NCBI GenBank assembly: GCA_032622095.1
Contig: CP136061.1
Location: 6,704,734-6,768,733, forward strand
DNA from: Siphonodentalium dalli
Taxonomy: Eukaryota > Mollusca > Scaphopoda > Gadilida > Siphonodentaliidae
Direction of reading: 5' to 3'
Length of the DNA: 64,000 nt
The translations under genes were made by a program, and so were the position numbers. The notes below the pieces were generated by a model, which did no database searches, had not been told where the DNA came from, and saw only the letters and a program-made list of their open reading frames with translations. Shown one piece after another: positions 11,009 to 22,471 of this stretch (position 1 is its first letter; every line of letters begins with the position of its first letter).

Positions 11009-11870
11009 AGGTACTCAATCCGATAAAACTCCTCTCAATTACTATTTCAATGGCTTCGGGGGTCAAAAATATTTTATTCGAGTATCTGTATCTGTATCTG
11101 TAGGTATCTCAGCGCAGGAGCCTTGCGACTGTAGGTGCGCCGTTGGGAGGACTTAAGCTGTTTTGTCTGTTGTTTCCTCACATACGCTCACATCCAGGCT
11201 ATTCCACTCGAGAATTGTACGAACAAAGAACGAATTTTCGTACTGTGGTGTTACAGCTCTGATTTGCTCGAATGAATTTGAGTTAATACACTCTTGTTTT
11301 TCGATGATGTTTGTCGTTTCAAAGCCTGGGAATTTTTTCGCCTTAATTTTTCTACCCTCTTTTTTTGGTTTTAGTATGTCATTTGAGTTTATAGCTGGCA
11401 CCAGCCCCTGTGCTACCCTGCTAAAGAGTTTCATCCTGAGCTCGCGTCTTCTTGTTTGGAGTCGAGGAAGTCACCCATCAAAGCTCAGATTTGTTAGATA
11501 TCGATTTTAGAAATCTATTATTTTTCATTTATCGGGAATTCTTTCTGGCCCAGAAGACAGTCAAATTTCGTTATTATTACCACTTGATTATAGAGTTATC
11601 CATCCTTGTCTGTTTGAATAAAGTTTTGGCGTAAAATCTCGAGCAGGTTACCAAATTGACGGCAGTTATTAGTACTCATCTCGAGCAATTAACACATTTC
11701 AAAAATCAATATCTAATAACTCTGAGCTTTGTTTGATGGGTTCCTCGATTCGAATCAAATATTTTTTACCCCCAAAGCCAAAGAAATAGTAATATAGGAC
11801 CCTCTGATCAGATTGTTGTTGTTGGAATCTGTTGAGATGGGGACCCTCGATCTTTACGGATTGAGTACCT
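11009..11870. mobile_element. TTAA-5 element interrupted by a LINE fragment
   Basis: Its ends match the 7241 copy, with TTAA at 11005-11008 and 11871-11874. The left arm breaks at 'TTCGAGT' (to 11083) and resumes at 'GAGTCGAGG' (11459). The GAGT repeat is a 4-bp duplication at the insertion. Confidence 0.8.
11084..11458 (-). pseudogene. 3' end of a non-LTR retrotransposon inserted in TTAA-5
   Basis: The minus frame 11153-11434 reads 'MKLFSRVAQGLVPAI...', 'ITRAVTP'-like text (QIRAVTPQYENSFF) and 'VRTILEWNSLDV'. This is the usual C-terminus of Jockey/CR1-group ORF2 proteins ('NSFFPRTI.EWN.L'). The strand ends in (CAGATA)n, like the short tandem tails of such LINEs. It is strongly 5'-truncated. 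Confidence 0.7.
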
Positions 11871-12243
11871 TTAAGTGGTCAATTACTTTGGGCATTACTG
11901 TACGTTAGGTCAGACAGATGTGTTATGCCCATGTTGGTTTCAGGATTCATGTTAAGCGTGTCCATTCCACCTGTATAATTCACACTGAAGAGAGATATCT
12001 TTATTACCTCCAAGTATAGGAGAGATCGATATACATGACATATAAATACAGTTGGATTAAAGTGGGCTCCCCTGGTCAGTGTGGTGGGCCGTTATATAAA
12101 AGTATGGAGAGGTGTTGGAAACCACGAGAGTGAAGCATATATGCATTTGAATGTTCACTACAGCTTTTGTTACAGGAAAATCTTATTTGTCTAACATATA
12201 TGAAAGTTAGTCGTTACAACATGCGTGGGATTTGAGAAGATAA
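11871..12243. other. Gap: TA-1 right end and LINE 3' flank
   Basis: 11876-11900 matches the right end of TA-1. The rest lies downstream of the LINE on the minus strand and may include its 3' UTR. No tail or duplication was found. Confidence 0.45.
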
Positions 12244-15145
12244 TTACAATGGACGTGACACGGGTTGCTGTACGCCATTACTTATCAGTGTGCTGAGAAC
12301 GTACAGGAACTTCGCAGAATATAGTACTAGTTCCTTGAGGCAGTGAGATATGTGTTCTGTTAGGGTTTCCAGAGAACTTCCGAGGAGGGTTGCTACCAGG
12401 TCATCTCTGGCTAACGACGCAAGGTGAAAATATTTGGGTATGCCGAAACGAGAGATAATGCCTTCCCAAAACGAGTTTCTAATAATGAGTGCGGCTGGAG
12501 AAGAGCATACGAACATTACGTGGTCGATTTCGTTCGAGTACACTTCGCTGCAGAGATGACACACTAAATTGTTGGCATGGGTAGTCCTGTTGAGAAGCAG
12601 TACTAAGTTTTTGAGATATTTCAACATGTGAGCGTTTCCATATGGAGAAGTTTCCAGCCTGCCCAGTTTGATAGGGGATTAGGGTGAACTTTCCACAGAA
12701 TTCGCAAGGATGGATCGGACGAAACTTTGGTCTGCCACGAGGAAATGAACGTTCCCCCCGACAGCTGCCTTCACAAGAGTTATCCACGTTGACAGTTTTG
12801 GGAAGACCCCAATGTCCAGGTAGTCGTTCAAATAGTTCAAAAGATCGTATTTGACTAATATGGAGAACATTTCCTGTACAAAACCACTGGAGCGACTGTA
12901 TAGTCTGTAGAGGTGTGCTTTCATGACAAACAGTCGTAATGGTAATTGATGGCCGAGCGGTAGATGGATAAGACGTCCCATAAAGCAAAGTTTTTTGATA
13001 TGCAGTTGATATTCAATTGGTAGAAATCCAAGAAGACCTAGCGATAGCCTAGTTGACGCTCGTTTTGGGAGGGATTGTGCGTATTTGAGACATGTTCTGG
13101 CGGCTTTGTTCATAATTGTGATGGCGGAACTTTGATCAAAAGGAACCACCTCGACACCGTAGAAAGCTCTCGGTAGAACAACAGTTTTGAGGACATTTGC
13201 CATGGTGATGGGTGTAGTGGATTTCATAAGTTTGTTACCCATGATATTGAAAAAGTTATTCCTCATTTTTGTCGACACAGAAGAGGCGGAATTGACCTGC
13301 TTCGCAAACTTGTCCTGAATTAAACCAAGATGGGCACATTCTGTAACTTCCTGAATAGTTTGATTGCCCAACCTCCATATCCTCCCGAGCGGTCATATGA
13401 GTTTTTATTCTCGTTGAATACAATAATTTTGCTCTTCGTGGAGGAGAATTCGAATCGCCACCGCCTGCTATATTTCACACATATGTTCAACAAGGAGTCG
13501 ATACCGGATTTCGATAGCTGCAGAAGGCCGATGTCGTCGGCAGTAGTAGGAGCACCACATGGGATATTGCAGATTCTTAGTCCGTATGGAGAAGTTGCTA
13601 GTTTGTTAAGTAGGTCGTCTATGGAGACGAGATAGCAGAGAGGAGACAGAACGTCACCTTGTCGAGTAGATTGCAGTATTTTGAAACTTTGCGACATGCG
13701 GCCACTTCGCTAGTCACATCCGAATGGATGTTCTCCAACAAACTGACAAGGTGTGGCGAAAATCCGAGCTGAATGAATTTGTACAGGAGGCTAGTGTGCC
13801 ATACTTTATCAAAGGCTTTCTTGGAGTCAAGGAACTTGAAGGCAACATATAAATTGGAGTTATTGTCTTTGGCATATGATACAGATTCCGTGAGAATGAA
13901 TGACGTCATCGAACAGCTGATACCTTTCAGAAAACCCATTTGTTGTGCATTCGGAAATCGTTTCATTTTGGTGACTTTGAATAAGACGGCTCAACAGAAT
14001 GGACTCGAATAATTTGTATAGGACCAATAGAAGTGTTATAGCAAGACAACTATCAGGAGATGTCGGTGGTTTAGCCGGTCCTTTGTATAACGGAATGACT
14101 ATTCCGTCTTTCATCGTTGGTGGAATCCACCCGATGCGGAATATACCGTCATATAGTCTTTTGACGCATTCTATGAAGGAAGTCGGAGCGTGCAACAAAT
14201 GTTCATTCAATAAGTCATCTGCTCCACCCGCTTTGTTCTTTTTCAGTTTCCTCACATGAACGATTTCGGTGAGTTCGACTGGTTGACATTGCGGGCAGTT
14301 CGGTTGCACGGGATCTTTAGCAAGAGAAACACAGCTAACAACTTCTCTGGTAACGTGGTCCTCAAACTCTGGCTCAGAGTGGGGTGGTGGATTGAACAAT
14401 TCTCTGAAGTACTCAGACCATGCAGCCAGAAAGAATTTCATCTGCGTCACGTGTCAGAGACCCATTGAATTCCATAACCGATCCGATTTGAGAGACATGC
14501 GAACGGTTTCGGTTGATAGACCGCCAGAAGGACGTTTGGTTGGAGGCAGCATCGCACTCAAGTTTGTTTTGTTAATCGGATAGGTACGCATTGAACGCAG
14601 AGCGATGAGCTTTCCTAAAAAGTCCTTTTAGCGTCTTTATACTTAACACACGTGGAGGCAGTGGAGGAGGTAAATACTCGTGGGCGACCACAATTTGTAT
14701 TTTGACTTGCAATCAGAGCTCAGACTGCTGAGTTGTTTATTTCAGTATGGTTTCAAGTGTGCGTGGTAGGACATTGGAGGGATAGTCTTTTCTGCGCTAT
14801 CAATTAAAATGTTGACACAATTGCGATAATACGAATAAAGGTCATTTTTGTCGTTTATCTCTTTGGTCAGTACCGGTTTGCACAGGGAAGTTAGATTGTC
14901 TTGATAAGACTTCATGTATTCACATTTCCAGCGATATTTTTTCCTCGTGTAATTTGACGGTGGTTTTAGTGTAGGAGCTACATCTATACAACAGAACACT
15001 GGTCTGAACTATTAGTTGCTGCATCTTCTGAGTTAGGAGATGAGATGGGGGTGGGATGCTGTTGGTTGAGGGCAGGGTAGTGGTCTGGGTCATGCAGGGT
15101 TGATGGAAAGGGAAAGTTTCCATGATTTCATTGAAGATTTTCATA
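12244..15145 (-). pseudogene. Broken LINE ORF2 (non-LTR reverse transcriptase)
   Basis: Read leftward, overlapping frames give the domains in order. First comes a linker after the endonuclease (about 15000-14740, 'KYRWKCEYMKSYQDNL'). The fingers follow (14450-14000, 'KLKKNKAGGADDLLNEHLLH'). The palm is next: motif A 'KKAFDKVWH' (about 13850), motif B 'RQGDVLSPLCYL' (about 13660) and a damaged motif C 'TADD' in place of Y/FADD (about 13540). The thumb region follows (12679-13371). Last is a C-terminal Cys/His cluster, 'CHLCSEVYSNEIDHVMFVC' (about 12540). At least five frame changes are needed, and the catalytic motif is altered, so it is inactive. The endonuclease is lost by 5' truncation. The clade could not be fixed by eye. 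Confidence 0.85.
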
Positions 15146-15224
15146 ACTCTGCGGATGTTACGGTGTTAGTTTTTCTAATTTAAAAAAATGTTTTAAAAAA
15201 AAACTAATAATTTTTTTTTTGTAT

Positions 15225-15640
15225 GTTAAATTGATCAAGGAGTTCGATCTGAATTTTTTATTTGTTTTATTATTTTTTTTGGAGTTATGTCCCTGGGTCC
15301 ACTCCTATTTGACCCAGTGACCCCATTTGAACAAATCTGAACCCCAGCCATTCAAGAACCCTACATACCAAATATAAGCTAAATCGGCCCAATGGTTCTA
15401 GACAAGTCGTTTTAAGAAATACTATGGAGGGAAAGAGTTATGTCCCTGGCTTCGCAACCATTTGACCCAGTGACCTCATTTGAACAAATCTGAATGAGTC
15501 ACCTAGGGAACATCCACATGAACCCATTCGGTCTGATGGTTTCAGAGGATAAGATGTTTAAAGATTTGTTGACGGACGGATGGACGAGGAGTGATGACTA
15601 TAGCTCCACCGGAGACTTCGTCTCAGGTGAGCTAATAAAA
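15225..15640. mobile_element. HP-ii hairpin-tailed repeat
   Basis: Modules of about 155 bp contain 'GAGTTATGTCCCTGG', 'GACCCAGTGACC' and 'TTTGAACAAATCTGAA'. They are followed by 'GACGGACGGATGGACGAGG' and the hairpin TAGCTCCACCGGAGAC-TTC-GTCTCAGGTGAGCTA (15601-15634). Other copies: about 54485-55154 and 56370-56924, both with the same terminal hairpin. Confidence 0.85.
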
Positions 15641-15766
15641 GCTCGGACAAAATTATGCATGTTGCGAGAATGTTCCAAGTCAAAAAAAGGGAAATAACTC
15701 CACAGAAAAAGTCGGATGGACGTCATAATCACAGGTTCAATTGGTACCAAATATCTGTGCCAAGTT
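15641..15766. repeat. 'AAAGCTCGGACAAAATTATGC' repeat block
   Basis: This block resembles units at 17096, 17168 and 17340, each followed by 'AACTCCAC' and 'CAGACGTCATAATC'. No gene. Confidence 0.6.
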
Positions 15767-16905
15767 TAATGAAAGTGTCAATGACACTGTAGCTAAACTT
15801 GGAAAGGGAATAATTTCATGTGTTACAGTCAATGGAGTGATTAGGAATGTGGAAAGTTGAAAGGTCTAGTTATGCAAAGAGTAAAATCCAAGATGGCCAC
15901 TGACAGCCATGTTTTTTTGCCGATTGACCACAAAATGACTCGTTCCCATCTACATGTCAACAGCCATGACAAATTTCATAATGATCTGATCAAAGGTACG
16001 ACCTGTAGCCCGTGCCAAAGGATTTAGTCATGCAAAGAGTAAAATCCAAGATGGCTGCTGGTGGCCATGTTTTTTGGCCAAATGACTCCAAAATTACTCG
16101 TTCCCATCTACATGTCAATATTAACATAAATGACAAAATTCATGATCATCAGACGAACAGTACGAATACTGTAGCCTGTGCAAATGGATTTAATTTTTAA
16201 ATCCAAGATGGCCACTGGCTGTCATGTTTTTTGGCCGAATGACCCCAAAATGACTCATTCCCATCTACATGTCAATGTCAACAGCCATGACAAATTTAAT
16301 AATGATTCAACCAAAGGTACGACCTGTAGCCTGTGCCAAAGGATTTAGTCATGCAGAGTAAAATCCAAGATGGCTGCTGGCGGCCATATTTTTTGGCCGA
16401 ATGACCCCAAAATTACTCGTTCCCATCTACATGTCATTGTTAATACCCATGACAAATTTCATGATGATCCGACCAAAGGTACAACCTGTAGCCCGTGCCA
16501 AAGGATTTAGTCATGCAAAGAGTAAAATCCAAGATGGCTGCTGGCGGCCATGTTTTTGGCCGATTGACCCAAAGATGACTCGTTCCCATCTACATGTCAA
16601 TATTAACATCCACAACAAATTTCATGATGATCAGACGAACAGTAGGGCCTGTAGCCCGTGCTAATGGATTGAATTTTGAAATCCAAGATGGCCACTGGCA
16701 GCCATGTTTTTTTCCGAATGACCCCAAAATGACTCGTTCCCATCTACATGTCAATGTCAACAGCTATGACAAATTTCATAATGATCCGACCAAAGGTACG
16801 ACCTGTAGCCCGTGCTAAAGGAAATTGTTGACGAATCACGCACACATGGACGACAAAGCCATGGCAATAGCTCAAACTTTACAAAGTAAAGTTGAGCTAA
16901 CTAGA
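15767..16905. mobile_element. HP-v hairpin-tailed repeat, six 155-165 bp modules
   Basis: Modules contain 'AAATCCAAGATGGCC', 'GGCCATGTTTTTTGGCC', 'AAAATGACTCGTTCCCATCT' and 'ACCTGTAGCCCG'. They recur near 15886, 16047, 16200, 16360, 16526 and 16680. The tail has an ACGG-poor 'GACGAATCACGCACACATGG' stretch and the hairpin TAGCTCAAACTTTAC...GTAAAGTTGAGCTA (16868-16899). The second copy is at 32492-33992. Core repeats near 160 bp plus a microsatellite resemble bivalve pearl elements. Confidence 0.85.
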
Positions 16906-17497
16906 GATGGGCCTGTCCCAGATGGGACTGAGGTATACCCCCCGTATTCAACATGTTATTTGAATGTAGTAGCCCTTACTGTATATTGGGCACTGAAATT
17001 ATGTGAACAGGTAACCCTAAATCCCCTAACACTAATAAATTGAACCTCTTAACTCTTAATCCTAATCCTAAAACCTATTGACTGAAAAATGTAGGAATAA
17101 AAGCTCGGACAAAATTATGCAATTTTGAGAAGATTTTGTAAGTTGAATAAGGGGGCTAACTCCACCAAAAATAAAAGCTCGGACAAAATTATGCATGTTG
17201 CGAAAATGTTCTAAGTCGAAAAAGGGGAATAACTCCACAAAAGAAATTCGGACAGACGTCATAATCGCAGATGCACAGGTTCCCATGGTACTAAATATCT
17301 GTGTCACGTTTTTTTAAAATTGACCTAAAAATATAAGAATAAAAGCTCGGACAAAACTATACGCGTTGCGAAAATTTTCTAAGTAAAAAAAGGGGCATTA
17401 CTCCACCCAAAAAAGTCTGACAGATGTCATAATCGCAAGTGCACAGGTTCCCATGGTGGTTGATATCTGTGCCAAGTTTCACAGAAAATGATAATAC
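16906..17497. other. Gap with three 'AAAGCTCGGACAAA' units
   Basis: Units start near 17096, 17168 and 17340. The sequence between 16906 and 17090 has nothing recognisable. The small frames here are repeat-derived. Confidence 0.55.
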
Positions 17498-17770
17498 GTA
17501 CTATACGTTATTCAAAAACCTATTTAAAGCAATAAATAGGGGTTGGATCTTTGATGCTGAAATGCTTGTAAGAAATGCAGATTCTAGGCTGAAGGTGCAC
17601 AGAAGCACTTCTTCGTATTCCCAACCCTGGGGTGACATTGTTCAAGCAGTCAGAGTGCATTTAAAATACAAGCAACCAAAATACAAGTCAGCAGCCTATA
17701 TATACACTGTTGTGGTATTACTTCTTTCAAAGTTTAATTCCACGATGTCGATAGATATTTATTAAATATT
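17498..17770. repeat. Segment duplicated at 18601-18990, TA-1-free copy
   Basis: 'TACTATACGTTATTC', 'ATCTTTGAYGCTGAAATGC' and 'CTGTTGTGGT' occur here and again at 18601-18910. This copy lacks the TA-1 element present in the other, so it shows the unoccupied target (TATATATA at about 17700). It gives an open frame of 108 codons with no known motif. Confidence 0.75.
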
Positions 17771-17812
17771 AAAATATTAATGAATTGATTTGGTACATGA
17801 TAATAACATACT

Positions 17813-18606
17813 GTATACACCCGTCAGTAAGCCCATCCTCGAGGATAAGCCAAGTGTGGGTTTTTTACCCTAAATAAAACATGGGGTGGTCCTCGTAGAT
17901 AAGCCCACCCCCATTTCTGAGCATTTGGAAGGTGAATACAATCATGTCTTTCTATCCTATAGAATAGGAGAAGATACTCAAGCACATCTTTTATTATTTT
18001 TTCCAGTTGTTTTTCTTAAAAATCAAGATGTATAATATTATACACTTGTGTTAATATTGTTGTGAATTATACACATCTTATTCTATTCTTAGTTGTTGGA
18101 TCAATCAAAGAGGGTGACACTTATTGTTCACACCTCCATCAGAGTAAATCCAATTGGATGTGGAGTAATAACTTGGGTGTTTTTTGTAGGATCCTTTGAT
18201 AATGCAGAAGAGTGACCTGCATCACACTGTTGTGTTTTTATAAGAATTAGCTTGATTAATAAGCATTAGTGTAACAAAATTAACTTGTGAACTCATCATA
18301 CAACCCTATTGTGTTTACAAATTAATCCCAAAATTTACAACCTTATTCAAATTGATTTGAAATGAATAGATCTGTCTATGACTGTTTTTGGTTATTATCA
18401 TGTGATTTTATCTTCTTAATAATATAACTAAAACACATTATCTTTATTCAATACAAAAATATGGTATTGGTATAAAACATGATGGTAGGTCGGCACCTGA
18501 AGGCTAACTGAATTTTTGCACAGGGGGGTCCTCGTGAGCAAGCCCAGTACCCACTTTTAGAGTAAAAATGTACACGAGCCCCCCGGGCTTACTGACGGAT
18601 GTATAC
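17813..18606. mobile_element. Unclassified element with 20-bp terminal inverted repeats
   Basis: The left end GTATACACCCGTCAGTAAGC and right end GCTTACTGACGGATGTATAC are inverted repeats with one mismatch. Inner copies of 'GTCCTCG...AAGCCC' lie near both ends. No coding sequence is present. An isolated end-like piece ('GGGCTTACTGGCGGGTGTGT') is at about 40293-40312. The superfamily is unclear. Confidence 0.7.
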
Positions 18607-18738
18607 TATACGTTATTCGAAAACCGATGTAAAGCAATAAATAATGTTAGATCTTTGACGCTGAAATGCTTGTAAGAAATTCAGCCTATATATACAGTAA
18701 TGCCCTCCTATATATACAGTAATGCCCTCCTATATATA

Positions 18739-18892
18739 CAGTAATGCCCTAAATAATCGACTCCTTAACCACATCAGAAATGTGGGTAAATTTTCAGGAT
18801 TTAGTCGGAAATATGGCTTGTTCAGACTAAATCCTGAAAAATTACCCATAATTCTGCTGTGGTTAAGGAGTCGATTATTTAGGGCATTACTG
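18739..18892. mobile_element. TA-1 MITE with triplicated left edge
   Basis: This is a shortened palindrome with TA at both sides. Immediately left, 'CCTATATATACAGTAATGCC' occurs three times (18685-18750). The first two copies stop after about 12 bases of the element. Confidence 0.85.
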
Positions 18893-19296
18893 TATGCTGT
18901 TGTGGTAATACTTCTTTCAAGTTCAATTTATTAAATAAAACTGACTTCCGAAAAAATAACTTTTTGGTTGCTTGTATTTTAAATGAATTGGTATAATATG
19001 GCCAAAGCTGATTGGTGTAACTTGTTTTTGGGGTAAATCAAAGAAATAACAAATTGAAACTTTATTTATATTTAAATCATATAAACTAATCCAATCAATC
19101 TTTGATTTGCTGATTAAACAAAAGCTAATGAAAATAGTGTGCTAACAAAAATAGACGACTCAACATCGAAGATAATAACATAATCTACAGGGTATCAAAA
19201 TACAAATCAAAAGCGATGCTAAATATTTATCTAAATATTTATCTAAATATTCAAGAGAACTCCTTCAAATCCTTCAAAGGTGAGAATTATTTCACC
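18893..19296. other. Gap, nothing recognised
   Basis: AT-rich. Its beginning is the right part of the 17498-17770 duplication. No exon or element ends were identified in the rest. Confidence 0.5.
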
Positions 19297-19505
19297 ATTT
19301 CATGACGAGAGCTGCATTAATGATCCTGTGCCAGTGCATTCTTTTATATATTAAGGAGCCTCGCATATATAAGAGAATGCACTGGCTTACAAGGTCAAGG
19401 TAAATATTGTTAGGCCAATGTATTCTCTTAGATATGCGAGGCTCCCTATGGAATGCAGTGGCACATTGTTTTCACAAAATTTCAGGAAGCTCCTGTTATG
19501 GAAGG
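19297..19505. mobile_element. TTAA-3 remnant
   Basis: 'TTTCATGACGAGAGCTGCAT', hairpin arms 'GTGCATTCTTTTATATA', and 'AAAATTTCAGGAAGCTCCTG' match the two halves of TTAA-3. The termini are degraded. Confidence 0.6.
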
Positions 19506-19814
19506 AATAGAAAAACTTTGTTCAGTAAAAAAAATTCATGTTGAAATCATTGTTATGTAAACAAAAATGTTAGTGATTTGTCAACAAACATCGCTAATCA
19601 TGTACAAAGTACACAAATATTTTAGTCTGAAAGATTTTTCAGAATATTTTTCTATGCTTTCACCTTTTCCAATGTTTACCTTCAATTTTGTATTAAACTT
19701 TGGTATCTTGTTTGGAATAATCCGACTTTTCAGAATCGACAATTCCACGCTAACAGTAATGTTTACATAACAATGGTCTTGACATGCAAAATCTCATTGC
19801 TAGAGAGTTCTTAA
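19506..19814. other. Gap, nothing recognised
   Basis: A plus-strand frame of 67 codons (19567-19770) is rich in Phe, Leu and Ile. It shows no known motif, and AT-rich composition is enough to explain it. Confidence 0.45.
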
Positions 19815-20045
19815 CCCTTTGAGTGCCAGGTCCAATTTTTGTATCAACCCATATACCCTGTGCCAATGCATTCTCTTATATATGAGAGTCGACCATAGGT
19901 CGCCTCGCATATATAAGAGAATGCATTGGCCTAACATTTTTTTTTTAAACAATTTTTTTCAATTTTAATATTTATTCTTATATTCTTTAACAGACTTATT
20001 TTGTAGGTTTAGGGCCGATGAGATCGGCCCCTGGCACTCAAAGGG
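19815..20045. mobile_element. TTAA-1 MITE, inverted relative to 6277-6515
   Basis: Complete ends CCCTTTGAGTGCCAGG with TTAA on both sides and the central GCATTCTCTTATATA hairpin. Confidence 0.9.
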
Positions 20046-20640
20046 TTAATAATGAAAATAACTTATTTTTTCATGAATTTGATGATAGTAGGTTGACAGA
20101 CTATTGTGTTATCTTAAAGATATATAAAGAGAAAGACAATTTATGCTATTAAAAGTGGTCACTGCTATTAAAGTTGGATTATCTCTTCATCTAACAATTT
20201 TGAAATAGTTTTGTGGGTAAAAATAATAAATATGAATTGAAGATCCATGTCCAGAAATGCTTCTATCAATTAATATCGATTTTATTTTGAATATTTTATT
20301 ATAAAATGAGATGATGAAGTGGGACATTTTATTGCTCTATTTTAGAGCAGACCATTCGATAGAGTCATTAGGATGTTCCCATATCTATGCGAACGTAAAA
20401 TATCCCTGATTGATTGTTTGTATTGTTTTATTACATAGTTATAAGCGAGATAATGTGTCTAATTAATGTTTATTTGTGACAAAATTACACAATTTAATGT
20501 CTGGTCTCTGTTAGCAGTAACCACTATTGTTCGTTAGCTAAACATACACACGTTTTTACACCAGAAAATTATAAAGATAATAAATATTAATCGATAGAAG
20601 CATTTCTGGACAGGGGTCTTTGATTCATATCCAATATTTC
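20046..20640. other. Gap, AT-rich, nothing recognised
   Basis: 'CAGAAATGCTTCTATC' (about 20253) and its inverse 'GATAGAAGCATTTCTG' (about 20594) delimit a loose inverted pair about 350 bp apart, possibly the ends of an old element. Confidence 0.45.
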
Positions 20641-20880
20641 ATACCCCGGTAACTATATAACACATGTTTACAAAGAGATAGACCATCTTTATACCCCGGT
20701 AACTATATAACACATGTTTACAAAGAGATAGACCATCTTTATACCGCGGTAACAAAGAGACCCGTATGGTACCCCTCACAGACACGAGCAGACGACAGTC
20801 AGTAATAGATCCTTCTATCTGTGTGGGGCTCTCTATGGGGTTATAACACATGTTTACAAAGAGATACACCATCTTTAAGA
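20641..20880. repeat. 47-bp tandem repeat with an inserted TTAA-4-like piece
   Basis: 'AACACATGTTTACAAAGAGA' plus 'TAGACCATCTTTATACC' repeats about four times. A diverged TTAA-4-like palindrome (20755-20840) splits the array. Confidence 0.75.
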
Positions 20881-21175
20881 GTGGTCACTGTATTAACTAT
20901 TAATAGTGAATATTATTTCTGTTTCTATTTAATAAAACCAGTGAATAACTCAAACTGAACAATTTATTTATGAAGCCGTTAACACAAAATCATTCTCTGA
21001 AGAGAGAATAAAATTAACAATGAAAAAACAAAAAAGCATGCCATTCCTACTGAAGAATAAATCTATAACAAAGAAACGATAAACATTATGAACATTATGG
21101 AATTCCGATGCAAAAGCATGATTAAGAATGAAATAACTAAGCGTCAAATTGGAAGCCTTTCACTGTCGAAATTAA
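20881..21175. other. Gap, nothing recognised
   Basis: AT-rich and without recognisable exon, repeat end or frame. Confidence 0.5.
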
Positions 21176-21556
21176 CCCTTTACCCAACAAAACGGCCAAA
21201 TAAAGCTGCAACAGCCTAAATGATCTTGGGTCTGTCTCAATAAAACCATACAAATATGGATATCATTGGAACCGGCTCATTGACCACATTGTGATGGTTA
21301 CAGTTATGCCCTGTGCCAATGCATTCTCTTATATATGCGAGTCGACCATAGGTCGCCTCGCATATATAAGAGAATGCATTGGCCTAAAAAAATCTTTTTT
21401 TAACACTTTTTACCATTTTTTCTTACATTCTTTAACAATTTTATAATTTTTAATGTGTTAAGCCAATGCATTTTCTTATATATGCGAGGCGACCTATGGT
21501 CGACTCGCATATATAAGAGAATGCATTGGCACAGGGCCGTTCTGTTGGGTAAAGGG
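21176..21556. mobile_element. TTAA-2 MITE
   Basis: Ends CCCTTTACCCAACA / TGTTGGGTAAAGGG with TTAA on both sides and two hairpin modules. Nearly identical to 8637-9015. Confidence 0.9.
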
Positions 21557-21844
21557 TTAAGGAGTAGAATCTAGGTAAACAATTTGAATGAATAAAACGA
21601 GAACACACAATCACAAAGTAGAATTAGTATATCGAGAACACACAATCACAAAGTAGAATAAGTATATCCAAAATAATTATATTTATACCAGTTATAATTT
21701 TTGTCTGATAAATTTTTAAATGCATAATTATGATATTATATTATCGTCAACTTTTGAAGTTGAAATATAAAACGTATCCCCACACTAAATTTTATCACCA
21801 CTTACCAAAAGCTATAACATGACCTTCATCAGTTAATATTACAT
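21557..21844. other. Gap with a 34-bp duplication
   Basis: 'GAGAACACACAATCACAAAG' occurs twice, at about 21598 and 21632. Nothing else is recognised. Confidence 0.5.
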
Positions 21845-22152
21845 CAGGGTTTCCGCTAGGTTTAAAATGTAGGGTCTGTATAACCTAGGATAGGACAGGC
21901 CGACCATGGTTTGGCCAGTTGTATGCAAATATTGAAATTCCATGCTCAAAAACCCCCATTTACTTGCACCATAGAATACTAAAGGGCTGTTGTTTTTGGG
22001 CTATAAAAAATACTGCCGTAATTTGAAAATCACACCGCGTTATACCCGATTACAAGAATTTCCATAAATATTAAGAAATTTCACTGGGGCACCAAAATCT
22101 GGTCAGTTTTAAGGAACCCCCCCCCCCCCCCACAGGCCTAGCGGAAACCCTG
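21845..22152. mobile_element. hAT-type MITE in the 3' flank of TKT
   Basis: Perfect 16-bp inverted ends CAGGGTTTCCGCTAGG / CCTAGCGGAAACCCTG. The flanks TATTACAT / AATTACGT are an 8-bp duplication with two mismatches. It lies about 80 bp past the TKT stop. Confidence 0.82.
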
Positions 22153-22185
22153 AATTACGTGCAAGGATAACAATAAAAAAATATT

Positions 22186-22191
22186 TTTAAT
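22186..22191 (-). terminator. Candidate TKT polyadenylation signal ATTAAA
   Basis: ATTAAA on the minus strand, about 41 nt after the TKT stop codon. This is the commonest variant signal. Position fits, but such hexamers are frequent in AT-rich DNA. Confidence 0.4.
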
Positions 22192-22231
22192 ATTTCAAAT
22201 GCATTGTGTGCCCTTAAAATCTGAGATGACA

Positions 22232-22404
22232 TTAATGAAATGATTTGACGGCTTTCACTATGCAGTCAGCATCAATACCATACAAACGCAGCAATTGAGC
22301 TGGTTTTCCACTACGCGGAACACCTCTGACTGCTAGATGCTTCATGTACCACTTCACGGATCCGAGCTGAGAAAGGGCGGTTGTGACAGCTTCTCCAATA
22401 CCAC
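22232..22404 (-). CDS. TKT: Transketolase, last coding exon (C-terminus)
   Basis: After a TTTTCCTTACAG acceptor the exon reads GGIGEAVTTALSQLG, then 'KHLAVRGVPRSGKPAQLLRL', 'YGIDADCIVKAVKSFH' and TAA. The first glycine is completed from the previous exon (G|GT). Family knowledge: transketolase ends with GGIGEAV, 'HLAV..VPRSGKPAELL' and 'GID...I..AV', within the C-terminal domain that helps form the dimer. Length and phase fit the upstream exon exactly. The 7.1-kb intron before it holds an antisense L2 element that begins only about 70 bp from this acceptor. Confidence 0.95.
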
Positions 22405-22471
22405 CTGTAAGGAAAATAATAGAAATATTTACCCCCTTTGTGTACTCATTGAACTCTCCCAAATGGTTCTA

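Noticed and set aside
17439-17765. 108-codon frame as a host exon
   Set aside because: The segment is a local duplication with a diverged, interrupted second copy. No motif and no conserved frame.
22232-22462. The whole 76-codon frame as TKT coding sequence
   Set aside because: Its first 19 codons lie upstream of the AG acceptor at 22405 and do not match transketolase, so only 22232-22404 is kept.
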